Shown: positions 55,601 through 64,000, numbered from the stretch's first letter. The stretch: DNA of 64,000 nucleotides from Peribacillus simplex (GCF_900156045.1 NZ_FTMX01000001.1:806001-870000), one strand, 5' to 3'. Notes: generated by a model from the letters alone, not told the origin. Numbers and translations: made by a program.

Positions 55601-55894
55601 GTGGTTACAGACAAATCAGGAAATATGATTATGATTACACGAAAAATAAGCGTAAAAGATATTCTCAAACCTGTAATCTCTGGTGCAACAACAAAAGTAA
55701 TTAAACTTAAATCGTCGTTTAATCCAAAAAGTAATGTTACAGCGAGGGACAATATTGATGGCAATTTGACTAAATTAATAAAAATCACAGGAACAGTTAA
55801 TATAAATAAAAGAGGGACATATTTTCTAACGTATTCTGTTAGCGACAAGGCTGGTAACAAGGCGGTAGTTAAGAGAAAGATAATGGTTGAGTAA
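52682..55894 (+). CDS. Secreted RCC1-repeat protein with Ig-like (DUF5011) repeats
   Basis: The 1070-residue protein starts with a signal peptide (FIVIVFLLIFIPSETF, probable cleavage near VQAS). Then come about fourteen RCC1-type repeats of 38 residues, each of the form WKDIVAISAG..HTVGLKSDG TVVAVG, at residues about 50-580. These should build one or two seven-bladed beta-propellers. A linker domain follows, then five repeats of about 78 residues beginning KPVITGA and containing the DNVDG, GTVNTKKKGTY and SDKSGN patterns typical of DUF5011/Ig-like bacterial surface modules. There is no LPXTG anchor. AGGAGGT precedes the ATG. Its role in a defence island is unclear; it could be adhesive cargo. 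Confidence 0.85.
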   Translation: MYYIKSFIVIVFLLIFIPSETFPKIFQFSKEVQASVLLDREGVKKFEGKIAAGGEHSAFLNGKGTVQAVGRNSWGQLNVSGWKDIVALSTGYSQTVGLKSDGTVVAVGENPKEQTNVGEWSDIIQVSAGEGTTFGLKRDGTVVAVGSNYNGQSNVDNWTDIVSVSAGGGHTVGLKSDGTVVAVGDNYNGEINVSEFKNIVAVSAGYSHTVGLKNDGTVIATGDNDYGETNVNEWKDIVAVACGHAFTIGLKSDGTVIAVGGLFPDKINVGVWKDIVAISAGPNHVLGLKSDGTVVSSGYNKDVHTSYSSLEDIVSLSAGASHTVGLKSDGTVVGVGDPGAINISNWSGIIGISAGNGHTFGIKNDGTVVASGENYIGQSEITNWKDIKAISNGSGGSHTVGLKKDGTVEAVGSNYYGQINVSNWKDITSIAAGTSHTVGLKKDGTVVGVGDNYSEQIKVSGWKDIVAIAADSHNTIGLKTDGTVVATGTNYYGQNNVSEWKDIVAISIKNNHTVGLKSDGTVVATGWNSAGQNNVSEWKDIVAISTGEHTTAGLKSDGTLVATGWNSTGQTNVNPMSLKFEAPVSSFDISKRHSKSGDNVTIRVNFNKSMKNTVKLSLRGTIKNHPVSMKEVVGSNGKSFNYIYTVPQDVSGKVHFQLSEMIDVDNNYFADYYANNIFEVDNDMPFILGAASKVIFINSVFNPIKGITATDLTDGYLTNKINISGTVNTKKKGKYSLIYSVVDKSGNETSIPITVTVKDNIKPVILGASDKTVFINSNFDSKLGVTANDNSDGNLTSNLKISGTVNTKVKGVYTLTYTVSDISGNITVISRKIMVVDNVKPVITGAINKTINQNDAFNPKTGVTSKDNVDGNLTNSIKISGMVNTKEKGTYTLKYTVSDSSRNVTTVTRKITVTDNIKPVITGAANKTINIGSAFNPRTGVKAKDNVDGDLTSSIKVIGTVNTKKKGTYSLTYVVTDKSGNMIMITRKISVKDILKPVISGATTKVIKLKSSFNPKSNVTARDNIDGNLTKLIKITGTVNINKRGTYFLTYSVSDKAGNKAVVKRKIMVE

Positions 55895-55949
55895 TATAAG
55901 CGAGTTTATCAAGCAGCGAAAGGTTCACCTAAGTACCTTGATAAATATT

Positions 55950-55975
55950 AACCCCGGAAACGGGGTTTTATTTTT
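55950..55975 (+). terminator. Terminator after the RCC1-repeat gene
   Basis: AACCCCG and CGGGGTT around GAAA end in TTATTTTT. A second stem TTTATCAAG / CTTGATAAA lies just upstream at about 55908-55945. The remaining 320 bases before the next gene show no coding signal. Confidence 0.88.
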
Positions 55976-56301
55976 CAACTAAGATTCTACTTAAGATATA
56001 TATTCCAGAAAGTCCATCCAGCCTTTAAGGCGACTATGATGGTTATCTACATTTTGAATATTATATAGCTACTTACTTGTCATTCACCATAATAATTACC
56101 GAGAGACTTTCATTGTAAAATTCATCTAGTATACCAATAAACAGTCTCTATGTTGTTATTGTTAAAAAAAATTCCGTAGGTAGAATAGAACGATTTGTTT
56201 AATTAAAGGTTACATCTTTTTTTGTAGGAACAATCCAAAAATTGGACGAATCGTAATGGAAGGGTACACATTTTAAATTATATAAAAGGGGGTATTTTTG
56301 C

Positions 56302-57948
56302 GTGGAATGTCCTAGCTGCAAAAATCAAGTTAATTTAAAGGAAGAAGAAAATTTTGAAGGAAATTGTCCTCATTGTGGATTTTATATTTATTTAAGACAT
56401 ACTCTTAGAATTGCCTGCACTTCTTATTTGCAAATCGATAAAAATGAGGATATTTATTTCAAAAACATCCATCAAAGAATATATAATCCTTTCATAAATG
56501 AACATATTGGTCAATTGGCGCCACTGAAGGGAGCAATTAGTATAGGTGAATATTTAATTAAACAATTTAAGAACCTACTAAAAGATTACCCTAAAGAAGA
56601 CCTTTTATTTATGATGCTGGGCTTAAGAGAGCTAGCAACATGGAAGATTCATCTAGAACCGGATGATGTTTGGGCAGCAGTTCATGCCCGTAACTTGTCT
56701 CACGTATTTTCAAATTTAATCTCTTATATAGAACAAGAAACATTCGGGGAAAATGGAATTGTGGAAGATACTGATATTATCTCTGCCTTTGTTTTAACAG
56801 AGGAAATCGATAAAATTATAAGCAATGTATTTAATACTCATATATTTGGTTGGGAGCCAACTCTAACAGATATTATTAAAACTAGAATAGAAAATGATTA
56901 TCTTTCACTGTATCACCAATATTTTGAAGTGGAGGAACTTCAAAAACCTGAAGAAATAATTTTTAATAATACCACAATCGAAAAATTCTTAGGACAAAGG
57001 AACATTCAGACGGTTAAAATTAAAAAGTCAGTGAATGATGAACTTGATAAATTATTCGGATTTTCTTTTCTAGACCTACATGATTTTAGAAAAGTGGTTA
57101 TCTCAGTTGCAGAGGAAAATGGACAGGTATTTGATATTTGTCCATTAACGGAAGATAAATATATGAGAGCATTATTTATTTTTAAAGAGCAATTACCCGA
57201 AGTTTTTAATCAAGAAAAATTATTAAATATAATCAAGTACATGTCCTATAAACCTTCTTTTAAAAAAGGGGATAAATTGGATAAATTAACTGACCCCTAT
57301 TTAGACTATAAATTTATCTTTGAATACGAAGATTTGTTAGCATTCGGTATAATGGATTCAGCAAATAGCATTACAATGTTTGAGAATATTGCTTCATCTG
57401 ACCATTTTATTCAGAATATTTTTGGTCAATTTGCAACTAAAGTATTTAAAAAAGCACAAGAGAATACAGCTTATTTAATTGGAATGAAAATCGCTGAATC
57501 CTTTTTTAATAAGGAAAATTATTTTGTTCCTATCCAACAAAAAGGTGTACCGCTTGTCAATTTTAAAACGGTAAATGGAAATGGGATAAAGAAAAAAATA
57601 GTTAACCAAAATAATATGGATTTAGGCGATATTGATGCTGTTTGTGTCGATATTCAAAAAAAACAGCTAATTCTAATGGAAGTTAAATATTATAAACCGG
57701 CTGTCAGAAATATGGACATGATAAAAAAAGATAAAAAAATTTTTGAAGATATTCCGAAAATAAAAGCTCGGGCAGAATGGTTTAAAGATAATATCGAAGA
57801 TATAGTAAAAGCTTGGGGATTAGAATCAGGTTCATATACGGTTTTTACCTACTTAGTAACGGGTAGACCAAACTTTTACGGGAAACAGTTAGAAGAGGAA
57901 AATGAAGAGATAAAGTATTTCACTTATGATGAGATTATAAGGTTATAA
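56302..57948 (+). CDS. Zinc-ribbon protein with PD-(D/E)XK-like C-terminal domain
   Basis: I do not know this 548-residue protein. It begins with a zinc ribbon (CPSC at 3-6 and CPHC at 22-25). A long, mostly helical middle follows. The C-terminal 110 residues have LGDIDAVCVD, then LILMEVKYYKPA near 456-467, the D-x(n)-E-x-K signature of PD-(D/E)XK nucleases, and end with predicted strands. The GTG start follows AAAGGGGG. It stands alone with its own terminator, in a defence-gene neighbourhood, which suggests a single-gene effector; this is inference only. Confidence 0.65.
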   Translation: MECPSCKNQVNLKEEENFEGNCPHCGFYIYLRHTLRIACTSYLQIDKNEDIYFKNIHQRIYNPFINEHIGQLAPLKGAISIGEYLIKQFKNLLKDYPKEDLLFMMLGLRELATWKIHLEPDDVWAAVHARNLSHVFSNLISYIEQETFGENGIVEDTDIISAFVLTEEIDKIISNVFNTHIFGWEPTLTDIIKTRIENDYLSLYHQYFEVEELQKPEEIIFNNTTIEKFLGQRNIQTVKIKKSVNDELDKLFGFSFLDLHDFRKVVISVAEENGQVFDICPLTEDKYMRALFIFKEQLPEVFNQEKLLNIIKYMSYKPSFKKGDKLDKLTDPYLDYKFIFEYEDLLAFGIMDSANSITMFENIASSDHFIQNIFGQFATKVFKKAQENTAYLIGMKIAESFFNKENYFVPIQQKGVPLVNFKTVNGNGIKKKIVNQNNMDLGDIDAVCVDIQKKQLILMEVKYYKPAVRNMDMIKKDKKIFEDIPKIKARAEWFKDNIEDIVKAWGLESGSYTVFTYLVTGRPNFYGKQLEEENEEIKYFTYDEIIRL

Positions 57949-57984
57949 AAAAATTATGAATAAGTGAAAAGTATACTACTTTTT

Positions 57985-58015
57985 AGGGGAGAAAATAATA
58001 TTCTTCTCCCCTTAA
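57985..58015 (+). terminator. Terminator after the zinc-ribbon nuclease-like gene
   Basis: AGGGGAGAA and TTCTCCCCTT pair around about ten A/T bases; it is 37 bases past the stop. Confidence 0.75.
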
Positions 58016-58110
58016 TCCAGGTTATGTTGCATAATTGAAATGGAATAAAGTATTTCAATTATTGTCGAACAAAGCCTTTTTGAACTAGTTTCCGTTTTAA
58101 ATCGGAAAGG

Positions 58111-59826
58111 TTATGCAAGATTGAGCTCTCGCTTAAAATTAATAATAAATTCCCTGTTTTCTACCTTATATTCTTTTAAATATATTAATAATAAAGTCAG
58201 GATTTTCTCCCACTTTTTCAACATTTTCTTACTTTGGTTTGGATAGTAGACATCTTTTTCTTTTTCTTTGATATATTGTTCTTTTACAAAATTCAGAAAG
58301 TTGTCTGATTGAATTAAATACCTAATTTCTTTTATGCCTCCTATTAAATCCTCTGATTCATAAAATTCAAAAACTTTATTATAAGAAGGGTTAAGAATCC
58401 ATTTTAATTTTTTTTCATAGTACCCAGAGTTTAACCATTTAAATAGTTGTATATTTTCAAATGATGTTTTATAAATCTTTTCAAGAAAAACTGAACTTTT
58501 TTTCTCTTTAAATGTTCTAACGAAATTCAAAGGTTCGAAGTATGGAAGATATTCCTTTTCATTCATTACATAAACCAAGTATTGTAAATCTAATAGCATT
58601 TCAAATGATAATAGTTCAATTTTTTCAGATTGTAAGAATAGTCCGTGTGCAACCCTATTTCTTATTAAAGGGAAATGAAATAAAAAATATGGTTTTTCAT
58701 CGTATGTTGGAACTCTAATTCCTATTTCGTTAACTTTGGAAATTAAACTATAACTGCTTAATTCGTCTGGTATAATTTCAAATTCATCACACATGTCAAA
58801 GAATATGCCTTCAATTTGGATGGGTATTAAATTCATAAAAGCAAGATAATCTCTATTTGTAAAAGCGTCTAATGCACTTTTTATCACTGAATACCTTTTG
58901 TATAAAACGTGGTTGTTTTTCATGTTAGTTTTTATATATTCAGATACCTTATATTCTTCAATATATTTATACAAAACCTCTTTGTATTCATTAATGTTTT
59001 CATTTTTTAATTTTATAAGTTTATCACTGGAAAACTTATAATTAGCAAGTGTGCTATCTGCCTGTTCCTTATTATTATCATAATTTTTTTTGTATGTACT
59101 TATTAAATGAAAAAGTTCTTTGGTAAATTTAATTGTGATTGAGTAATCATATCCAGTTTTATAATAATTTTTATTCTCTTGTATATATGAAAATTGATAC
59201 TTATAATTTGAATTACTTTCTTTTGCTTTAATAAGAGCTATAGATTTGATATCTAAGCTTTTTATTTTAATTTCTTCTTCTTCAACTAATTTGTGATAAT
59301 AATTACATTCATCAATTTTAGATTTTATAGTCGGGAGCAATTCGTGTGTTATTAATTTTTTTTCTTCAATCAAATGATTATAATCTAAAAATCTTTTTCT
59401 ATTATTAGTAATTTCTCCATTAATTAACCTAATTCTCTCATAGAAATCGGCTCGTTCCTTGATTAATTTTCTTTCAGACTCTAAATTGTATGTTTTTACA
59501 TTATCAATGAGTGCAAGTGTATCATCGATTGCACTTTTCACTTTTAAACATTCCTTTTGGGGAGTATTATAAAGTCCAATGATAGTTTCAAAAAAATAAT
59601 TATAAAATTCTTCCTTTCCACTGGGAAAATCAATTTTTGTATATGCAAAAAAATCTACGATGTAATTTCTTAATTCAGAAAATGATGTTGTAGAAATATC
59701 AATTTTAAAGATTTCAAGAAAGAAATCGAATATAATTTGGTCTTTGTTAAGTCCAAATATATTATCTTTGTTTAAAAGAATATCTGAATATGCTAACATA
59801 TTATTTATAATTTCTTTTTTATTCAT
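58111..59826 (-). CDS. Coiled-coil protein with HEPN-type R-x4-H motif
   Basis: I do not recognise this 571-residue protein. The centre is a long charged coiled coil (about residues 95-300) rich in Lys, Glu, Asn and Tyr. Near residues 378-393 it has HFPLIRNRVAHGLF, a match to the R-x4-6-H motif of HEPN RNases, preceded by helical DFFAYTKI-type N-terminal segments. HEPN proteins cut RNA in many abortive systems. GGAGGGAG precedes the ATG. It is very AT-rich, stands alone and is convergent with the zinc-ribbon gene. No antitoxin or nucleotidyltransferase partner is adjacent. Confidence 0.6.
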   Translation of the reverse strand: MNKKEIINNMLAYSDILLNKDNIFGLNKDQIIFDFFLEIFKIDISTTSFSELRNYIVDFFAYTKIDFPSGKEEFYNYFFETIIGLYNTPQKECLKVKSAIDDTLALIDNVKTYNLESERKLIKERADFYERIRLINGEITNNRKRFLDYNHLIEEKKLITHELLPTIKSKIDECNYYHKLVEEEEIKIKSLDIKSIALIKAKESNSNYKYQFSYIQENKNYYKTGYDYSITIKFTKELFHLISTYKKNYDNNKEQADSTLANYKFSSDKLIKLKNENINEYKEVLYKYIEEYKVSEYIKTNMKNNHVLYKRYSVIKSALDAFTNRDYLAFMNLIPIQIEGIFFDMCDEFEIIPDELSSYSLISKVNEIGIRVPTYDEKPYFLFHFPLIRNRVAHGLFLQSEKIELLSFEMLLDLQYLVYVMNEKEYLPYFEPLNFVRTFKEKKSSVFLEKIYKTSFENIQLFKWLNSGYYEKKLKWILNPSYNKVFEFYESEDLIGGIKEIRYLIQSDNFLNFVKEQYIKEKEKDVYYPNQSKKMLKKWEKILTLLLIYLKEYKVENREFIINFKRELNLA

Positions 59827-60383
59827 GAAGTTCTCCCTCCTAATAAGTAATATGAAGATTATACCATCTTCTAAAGGAACAGAATTACTAAATTAGCAGG
59901 TATCATTGCTTATTTATGTGCGGCAACTGGAAAAAAGTAAATAAAATGTGGTCCTTTTCATGGCGAACAGAAGCATTGTGGAATAGGCTGGGTTCTACAG
60001 TTGAAGATATTTAATGGAAGAGTTCCTTTCAAAACAAAAATGATGCTAACGGGAGTGATAAAAGAGTTTAATATAATCTATAAAAATACATTGACATCGT
60101 CAGAAAACTATCCGTATTATGGTCTATGTTATCCCATTTAGGAAAGCCCACATCCAAATTACTCGGATTAATTCCTTCAATATATGACCTCAACGAAATT
60201 TTCTCACCATCTATTTTTTTTCTGAGAAAATCGGAATACAATGACAAGATTCTTAACTATTCTAATTGTGTTTGTAGAATAATTTTTGAATATCTTAATA
60301 AGATATTTAAACAGGTACCTCTATATCCACAACTACAAATATGGTAATTTTTTTACCTTATACTTCAACTTCATTCAATATGT
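59827..60383. other. Stretch of degraded sequence with no intact gene
   Basis: All frames are interrupted. Short open frames on the forward strand lack ribosome sites and do not resemble known proteins. The stretch probably contains remains of the helicase gene whose tail follows. Confidence 0.5.
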
Positions 60384-61421
60384 CTATCCGGTAGAAAAAC
60401 GGATGCCAGTCAAATGTTGCAACTATATACGACGAAGGAAGATAGTCTTCTCCAATCCTTGGCGGTCATGGAATTAGTCCTAGAAAAATGGATAGAACCT
60501 GCATCGGATTATCCGTTTCCAATCGATATTGCCTTCCATCAAATCATTTCTATTTGCCAGTAGACCAATGGAATTACCTACGGTGAATTATTAGAACGGA
60601 TAGAAACCAATCATATTTTACATACACTCAACACGTTAGATGTCCAAGTATTAATAAATCATATGGTGGAAAAAGACCACTTAGAAATCATTCAAGGAAA
60701 AAATGAACTCATTATCGGCATTGAAGGGGAGCGTATTCTTAGGGGCAAGCAATTTTACACAGTCTTTATGACTCCAGAAGAGTATGATGTATTGGAAGGT
60801 ATAAGAAAGATAGGCAATGTAATCCTTGCCGGTAAGCTGTGGATAATTAAAGATATCGACACGGATAAAAATAAAGTATACGTATCGAAGGCAGTGAATG
60901 TTAAGCCCCCGCTTTATTTGGGAAGTGGAGGGATGTTACACAAGAAAATTGGAGAAAAAATGATGGAGATAGTGTGTTGCGACCAGACGGTCACGTATAC
61001 CAATGATGAAGCGGCGAACACACTTAGGGATATGCGAAGAAAGTATCAAGAATTTGGGTTTCATACAAAACAAAGACCTATCTGGGAAATGAAAAACGAA
61101 ACAATTTTTGAGACCTTTACGGGAACAACCATAACCCGGACTCTTTGTTAGATGTTAAGTTCTTTTGGTGTGGATATAGATAGTGTGGATGGATTCGGGA
61201 GAATTACTATTGAAGGTTCGAAGGATTTGATTAAGGTACTTCAACAAATCGAGCTTAAAGAGTGGAAACCGGAAGATTTGCTCCCTTATACTAAAGAAGG
61301 TGAGTATTACGCCTCTAAGTATTCTATTTACTTACTAAAGGAATTACAGGATGGAATTCATATTGCTCATGAAATAAACATTTCAGCTACTTTGGATTAC
61401 TTAAATAGCTTTGAATTTTAA
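60384..61421 (+). pseudogene. C-terminal remnant of an Lhr-like SF2 helicase
   Basis: One forward frame from about 60384 to 61421 encodes the end of a DEAD/DEAH Lhr-type helicase: a motif VI remnant SGRKTDASQ, TTKEDSLLQSLAVMELVLEKW, IIGIEGERILRGKQFYTVFMTPEEYDVL, LAGKLWIIKDID and the tail SSFGVDIDSVDGFGRITIE. The frame is broken by TAG at 60561-60563 and TAG at 61149-61151, with reading frame preserved across both. The motifs before VI are missing. It is therefore a decayed gene; pieces with ATG starts (60663 and 61152) are fragments and not separate genes. Confidence 0.75.
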
Positions 61422-61535
61422 AGTTATCAAATTGACGTAACCTCATTATCAAAACGACTGTGTTAGATTAATATGACGACCATAGAATTGAAACCAAGAA
61501 TAACCTGAGTAGTAATTAAAATGGCCTAAAACATT

Positions 61536-61571
61536 AAGGAAACCTCCCGAAAAGAGGTTCCCTTGTTTTAT
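61536..61571. terminator. Hairpin between the helicase remnant and tniQ
   Basis: AAGGAAACCTC and GAGGTTCCCTT pair with one mismatch and run into GTTTTATTT. It lies between convergent units; the rest of 61422-61807 has no gene. Confidence 0.7.
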
Positions 61572-61807
61572 TTAACCACTCTGAAATATTTGCTGTTCTA
61601 TTATATATAAGACTTTGCTTAAAGAATATCGACTTTGAATTAGCAATATATTTAGCCAATATTTCAATCTTATTCATTGTAACCACAATTCATACACATG
61701 TTAAAGGTAGAGGGAATTACACCCCCTTGAGAAAAAGTTATTATAAAAATTTGATATTAAATATATTTAAGTATAACCATTAATATCAAATTTTGACTGG
61801 TAAATTA

Positions 61808-63673
61808 TTATTCTTTTCGTCCTTTGAAAATTACCTTTGTTAGTTCTGTCCTTTTTATTAGGTTTATTCTACTAATATCAGAAACAACATTCTTTAGTTC
61901 ACCATTTTTAATTAATTTTAATAATCCTTTCTCTGAAATTGGATACTCTTTTACAGCTGCTTGAACTCCTATATGACATTTTATAAATAAATCTATTTCA
62001 TTTTTAGAAAAAAAGTAACGTTTTTTATTATTTTTGGTAATTTTTATTTCCACCGGTTTAATAATGTCTTTTAGAATCATTTTGTGTATTGTTTCTCCAT
62101 CCATTTTTAAGAGTGATTTTACCTCCCTTAATGAATATCTTCTAATTCCATTTTCTTCATTTTTATGATTATTTAAATAGACTTCTATTTCTTCAAATCT
62201 AAAATGAATATCCTTTAATTTGGCATCCTTTTTATTGGTAAAGGGGGTTAATTTCCCTTCATAAATTAAATTGAAGATTTTTTTAATAGTAAGTCCACTT
62301 GTTTTATATTTTTTTAATGCATTTTGTAAATTAATCCCAATTTCACTTTCGCAAAAAGGACCTTTATTTCTAAATAGGAATGTGTCAATCTCCCTACTAT
62401 CGAATTTTGTAGATAGCTTTCCTAAGACTATTTTTTTGTTTAAATAACCTAGCTTAACTAGTATATTTATAGTTTCAATTGGTAGACCTAATATGTGTGC
62501 TGTTTCCTTTAAATTTATAAGATAATTTTTGTCTTCAATATATTTTTCAATCTCTTTTAAGGACTCTTTTGGAAGAACCTCTCTTTCTTTTCCCCCTCTA
62601 TTTACTATCCTTAACATTCTTTTGTTATTCCAAATTACATTCACATCATTTCTAGTTAATCCGTAAAGCTCTGTTAATTCTTTTTTTGTGAAATTAATTT
62701 TTTTGTCTTTATGTATATTCCTTAATTTTTTCAGTGCTACCGAATGAATATTCCCTTTTCTTCCTTGCATTTCCCAGAATTCTTCATAAGCCAATTTAAT
62801 TAAGAAAAATTTATGTGACAATAGTAACTTTTCAAATTGCTTTTTTTGATATTTTCTTACATTAAACGGTTTTTGATAGAATGCATCTAGAACTTTATAA
62901 AAATTATTAGGGAAGTTGTTATACATCCAATAAACATTTGTAAAAGCAAGAGACATGTTTTTATTATTTCTTTCACCATTCAAGGTAGAAGCAAGTGTAT
63001 AGATAACCTTTTCATTTGTGTCGGAAGCAGTAAAGTCTGATAAACCTTCGATTAAATAAAAACTTTTAGTAGCAAGTTCCATATAGTCATGAATAGATAA
63101 ATAGCTATTTAATATAAATGGATTTTTACCATATAGCATGTTTCTCATAATCAAATGAGATTTAAATAGAACGTCTGATTCACGTATAGTATTAGGCTTA
63201 GAAGATACTTCTAAGCTGTACCCACAGTTAATACATTCTGATTTCATTAAAGAAGAAATTGACAGGGGATAATGACACTGAACACATGAATCAATTAACT
63301 TTAAATGATGTTCATCGCAAATATTTACAAAGTGGAGATTCCACTCTGTTTTATGCTTTATTGTATTGTTTATACATAATGGGCAATACTTAGCTCGATT
63401 TTTGCACACCAATAACTTCCCTAAATGCATTCCAAGTTGTATTTCGTAGTAATTTAGTGAAATATTATATAATTCCTTATAATCATATAAAGTCAGTTTT
63501 GAAAGTTCATTAATTGAAGAGATAGGAAAACTATTACTATTTAGGTGAAACCATTTTACATTAATTAATTCTGTAATATATGAAATAGATGGATATCTGT
63601 TCGCTGCAGCAAGTCTATACAAATAATTGGTTAAACTTTCTCCTTTAAGTATCTCTGGACGAAAAAGTAGCAT
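61808..63673 (-). CDS. TniQ/TnsD-like transposon target-selector protein
   Basis: TniQ-family proteins bind a target DNA and recruit the TnsC-TnsAB machinery in Tn7-like transposition. The N-terminal TniQ domain begins with LLFRPEILKGESLTNYLYRL. Zinc ligands follow in YCPLC (97-100), NICDEHH (119-123), SCVQC (130-133) and ECINC (147-150). The remaining 450 residues are long for the family and include several helix-turn-helix or MerR-like segments (ELTELYGLTRNDVNVIW, ETAHILGLPIETINIL, LREVKSLLKMDGETIHKM), as in TnsD proteins that read a fixed site. ATG at 63673 has GAGGTG upstream; an upstream in-frame ATG lacks one. Transposase genes must be outside the window. Confidence 0.85.
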   Translation of the reverse strand: MLLFRPEILKGESLTNYLYRLAAANRYPSISYITELINVKWFHLNSNSFPISSINELSKLTLYDYKELYNISLNYYEIQLGMHLGKLLVCKNRAKYCPLCINNTIKHKTEWNLHFVNICDEHHLKLIDSCVQCHYPLSISSLMKSECINCGYSLEVSSKPNTIRESDVLFKSHLIMRNMLYGKNPFILNSYLSIHDYMELATKSFYLIEGLSDFTASDTNEKVIYTLASTLNGERNNKNMSLAFTNVYWMYNNFPNNFYKVLDAFYQKPFNVRKYQKKQFEKLLLSHKFFLIKLAYEEFWEMQGRKGNIHSVALKKLRNIHKDKKINFTKKELTELYGLTRNDVNVIWNNKRMLRIVNRGGKEREVLPKESLKEIEKYIEDKNYLINLKETAHILGLPIETINILVKLGYLNKKIVLGKLSTKFDSREIDTFLFRNKGPFCESEIGINLQNALKKYKTSGLTIKKIFNLIYEGKLTPFTNKKDAKLKDIHFRFEEIEVYLNNHKNEENGIRRYSLREVKSLLKMDGETIHKMILKDIIKPVEIKITKNNKKRYFFSKNEIDLFIKCHIGVQAAVKEYPISEKGLLKLIKNGELKNVVSDISRINLIKRTELTKVIFKGRKE

Positions 63674-63830
63674 TTTCTTCACCTCAATGAAAGTTTTACC
63701 CAATTAATCCTTTCTATATACGAGGGCATTCCCTGTTTTATAAATAATATTCTCAATTCAGATTATTTTAAGATGAATAAAAAGGACGAATGTACTTAAG
63801 ATATATTTAAATATTGAAAGGAAGTTTTAA

Positions 63831-64000
63831 ATGGATTATATCGAGATAGCCCTTCCGAAATGTAAAGTCTTTTTAACCCAGAAAGAGTTTCAATCCCTCC
63901 TTATGAGGGATACAGAACTTTACAAACTTGGATTAAAAAGAGGTAAAGCTATATCACGTAATTTGAAACAACATCAACGTGAAGAAGATAAATATTTAAA
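63831..64000 (+). CDS. Uncharacterised protein, 3' end outside window
   Basis: The frame starts with ATG after AAAGGAAG and stays open to the last base (56 codons). The visible part DYIEIALPKCKVFLTQKEFQSLL and ELYKLGLKRGKAISRNLKQHQ is charged and helical. I do not recognise it. It is divergent from the tniQ gene and inside the element. Confidence 0.6.
   Translation, partial: MDYIEIALPKCKVFLTQKEFQSLLMRDTELYKLGLKRGKAISRNLKQHQREEDKYL

Noticed and set aside
60126..60477. Two small forward frames upstream of the helicase remnant
   Set aside because: They overlap in different frames, lack ribosome sites and look like chance openings in decayed DNA.
60663..61421. Two separate small genes (162 and 89 codons)
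   Set aside because: They are in the same frame, are separated only by a TAG and together match the tail of one Lhr-type helicase, so they are treated as one pseudogene.
41712..64000. Integrated prophage or ICE
   Set aside because: No integrase, phage structural, replication or conjugation genes are seen; the end sequence and TniQ indicate a Tn7-like element.

Overview
The window comes from a low-GC Gram-positive endospore former of the Bacillaceae. The first 41.7 kb follows the gene order of the Bacillus subtilis segment from cccA to comGA (cccA, trmK, yqfO, ispH, yqfQ, cshB, nfo, a zinc transporter with zur, ispG, sodA, pbpA, pst, rpmG, yqgN, gluP, glcK, an LtaS paralogue, yqgT to yqgZ, comGA). 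A Peribacillus-like relative of B. subtilis is plausible, but this is inferred from gene content only, since no rRNA is present.

1-41711 is ordinary chromosome: cytochrome c550, tRNA and isoprenoid enzymes, RNA helicase and DNA repair (1-6.9 kb); Zur-controlled zinc uptake (7.3-9.5 kb); ispG, a SinI-like small gene and membrane proteins (9.5-14.5 kb); sodA, then about 1.1 kb of tandem intergenic repeats (15.3-16.4 kb); cell-wall PBP2A; the phosphate-uptake operon pstSCAB-phoU behind a four-repeat Pho box (20-24.6 kb); folate, rhomboid protease, glucokinase, lipoteichoic-acid-synthase-like and peptidase genes (26.6-37.7 kb); the redox regulator mgsR; and finally comGA, which is cut off in mid-gene.

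At 41711/41712 comGA is interrupted just after the codons for its conserved His-box. The foreign DNA begins with a terminus that closely resembles a Tn7 end (TGT start, GGACA core, ATAAGT-like repeats). From there to base 64000 the DNA is visibly AT-richer. It carries cargo typical of a Tn7-like defence island: an ECF sigma factor with a membrane protein that appears to fuse an anti-sigma-like segment to a SpoIIP peptidoglycan hydrolase; a Gabija pair (gajA-gajB); a Hachiman pair (hamA-hamB); a large secreted RCC1-repeat/Ig-like protein; two uncharacterised solitary proteins that look like effector nucleases (a zinc-ribbon protein with a PD-(D/E)XK-like C-terminus, and a coiled-coil protein with a HEPN-type R-x4-H motif); the decayed tail of an Lhr-type helicase; and a long TniQ/TnsD-like target selector. 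The right end, the core transposase genes and the 3' part of comGA must lie beyond the window.

The most interesting feature is the whole element: a Tn7-like transposon that appears to have used a competence ATPase gene as its target and that stacks at least two known anti-phage systems with two candidates for undescribed ones. Function assignments in the island rest on motifs read by eye, not on searches.
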